Shown here: in pieces, positions 5,674 to 6,122 of the stretch | How the letters are laid out: each line of letters begins with the position of its first letter | How positions within the stretch are numbered: position 1 is the stretch's first letter | DNA from: Euryarchaeota archaeon TMED117 | GTDB lineage: Archaea; Thermoplasmatota; Poseidoniia; Poseidoniales; Poseidoniaceae | Reading direction: 5' to 3' | DNA length: 6,122 bases | NCBI GenBank assembly: GCA_002171315.2 | Contig: NHFS02000056.1 | Span: 1 to 6,122, forward strand | Program-made: the position numbers and the translations under genes | Notes under the pieces: model-generated | Database searches by the model: none | What the model was told of the DNA's origin: nothing | Seen by the model: the letters and a program-made list of their open reading frames with translations, nothing else

Positions 5674-6122
5674 ATGTTTCTAAAAGCACTTGAAATGGAG
5701 AACTTCAAATCGTTTCGCGGAGAGGTAGTAATTCCACTCGATCGAGGTTTTTCAGCCATTACTGGACCGAATGGATCTGGGAAATCGAATTGTGGTGACG
5801 GCATTCAATTCGTATTAGGCCCTAAATCAACACGTACGATACGCGCTCAAAACACAAAACAACTGATGTTCAATGGTGCTGAAGGTTACAAACCTGCTCG
5901 ACATTGCACAGTAACATTGGTTTTTGGCAATCCGGTTCTAGCAAGTGGAAGACGCCGCCTACCAATCGAAAGCGATGAAGTGCGGATGACACGTTCAATT
6001 CGATTAACCGCTTCTGACAACGTTGTTTCAACTTACTTACTCGATGGAGAGGAAAGTTCTCAGAAATCGTTTCATCGCCTCCTTAACGCAGCAAATGCTC
6101 GTCCTGATGGTTACAACATCGT
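5674..6122 (+). CDS. smc: Chromosome segregation/condensation ATPase SMC, N-terminal head (truncated at window end)
   Basis: SMC proteins form dimeric, DNA-entrapping ATPase rings that organise and segregate chromosomes. The 149 complete codons in view begin MFLKALEMENFKSFRG, the standard SMC opening (L-x-x-L/F-x-GFKSF type). Walker A follows as GPNGSGKSN (31-39), then DGIQFVLG (42-49). The segment STRTIRA, the QLMFNG segment and a basic strand pair also fit the head domain, and the ANARPDGYNI at the edge leads into the usual IVxQGD. Walker B, signature motif, coiled coils and hinge lie beyond the window. An earlier in-frame ATG at 5623 would add 17 residues, but it lies upstream of the transcript start predicted from TTTAAA and does not fit the family N-terminus; 5674 also has a suitable AGAGGG. 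The residues after Walker A read NCGDGI where most SMCs have N-x-x-DAI, a mild deviation. Rad50-type ATPases are less likely. Confidence 0.92.
   Translation, partial: MFLKALEMENFKSFRGEVVIPLDRGFSAITGPNGSGKSNCGDGIQFVLGPKSTRTIRAQNTKQLMFNGAEGYKPARHCTVTLVFGNPVLASGRRRLPIESDEVRMTRSIRLTASDNVVSTYLLDGEESSQKSFHRLLNAANARPDGYNI

Noticed and set aside
2934..5744. CGATCG at 2934, 3802, 5156 and 5739, one extended to CTCGATCGAG
   Set aside because: Four copies against about 1.5 expected by chance is not persuasive. All four lie in coding sequence at positions explained by codons, with no shared flanks.
5610..5804. 64-codon minus-strand frame across the smc start
   Set aside because: It is antisense to the SMC N-terminus including Walker A, and it ends in the promoter gap.

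Overview
The window looks like chromosomal DNA from a moderately AT-rich archaeon. The best guess is a planktonic marine Thermoplasmatota (Poseidoniales / Marine Group II type); this placement is an inference from protein style and gene mix. AT-rich TATA-like boxes sit about 25 nt ahead of two plausible transcript starts, one of them apparently leaderless. A large membrane protein carries an ectodomain dense in N-x-S/T sequons, and an SMC-type ATPase is present. There are no insertion sequences, phage genes, tRNAs, rRNAs or CRISPR repeats. This is ordinary housekeeping sequence with a few unusual proteins.

Layout. (1) From the left edge to 2192 (+) runs a multi-pass membrane protein, cut at its N-terminus by the window edge. 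It aligns by eye with the site-2 protease (M50, EGY/cyanobacterial S2P-like) fold, but every position expected to bind zinc is replaced. A ~420-residue ectodomain with six cysteines and ten sequons follows. (2) 2194-3120 (+) is a complete ketopantoate reductase (PanE, coenzyme A pathway), one base downstream and therefore probably cotranscribed. (3) 3101-4705 (-) is a complete L-aspartate oxidase (NadB, first step of NAD synthesis from aspartate). It converges on panE, and the two 3' ends overlap by 20 bp. (4) 4706-4790 is a compact divergent promoter gap with one AT-rich box in the middle and an imperfect duplication of the nadB ribosome-binding-site/ATG unit. (5) 4791-5549 (+) is an unrecognised four-helix membrane protein with a cytoplasmic coiled-coil-like stretch and a C-terminal CxxC-x4-CxxC metal-site motif. 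(6) 5550-5673 is a gap with a TTTAAA box. (7) 5674 to the right edge (+) is the N-terminal ATP-binding head of a chromosome-segregation SMC protein, cut by the window end.

How the genes relate: panE and nadB both supply cofactors (CoA and NAD), but they lie on opposite strands and are not an operon. Nothing shows that the genes form a single system. The items most worth a second look are the catalytically dead S2P-like protein with its fused ectodomain, the membrane-tethered zinc-motif protein beside smc, and the duplicated start-site unit in front of nadB.
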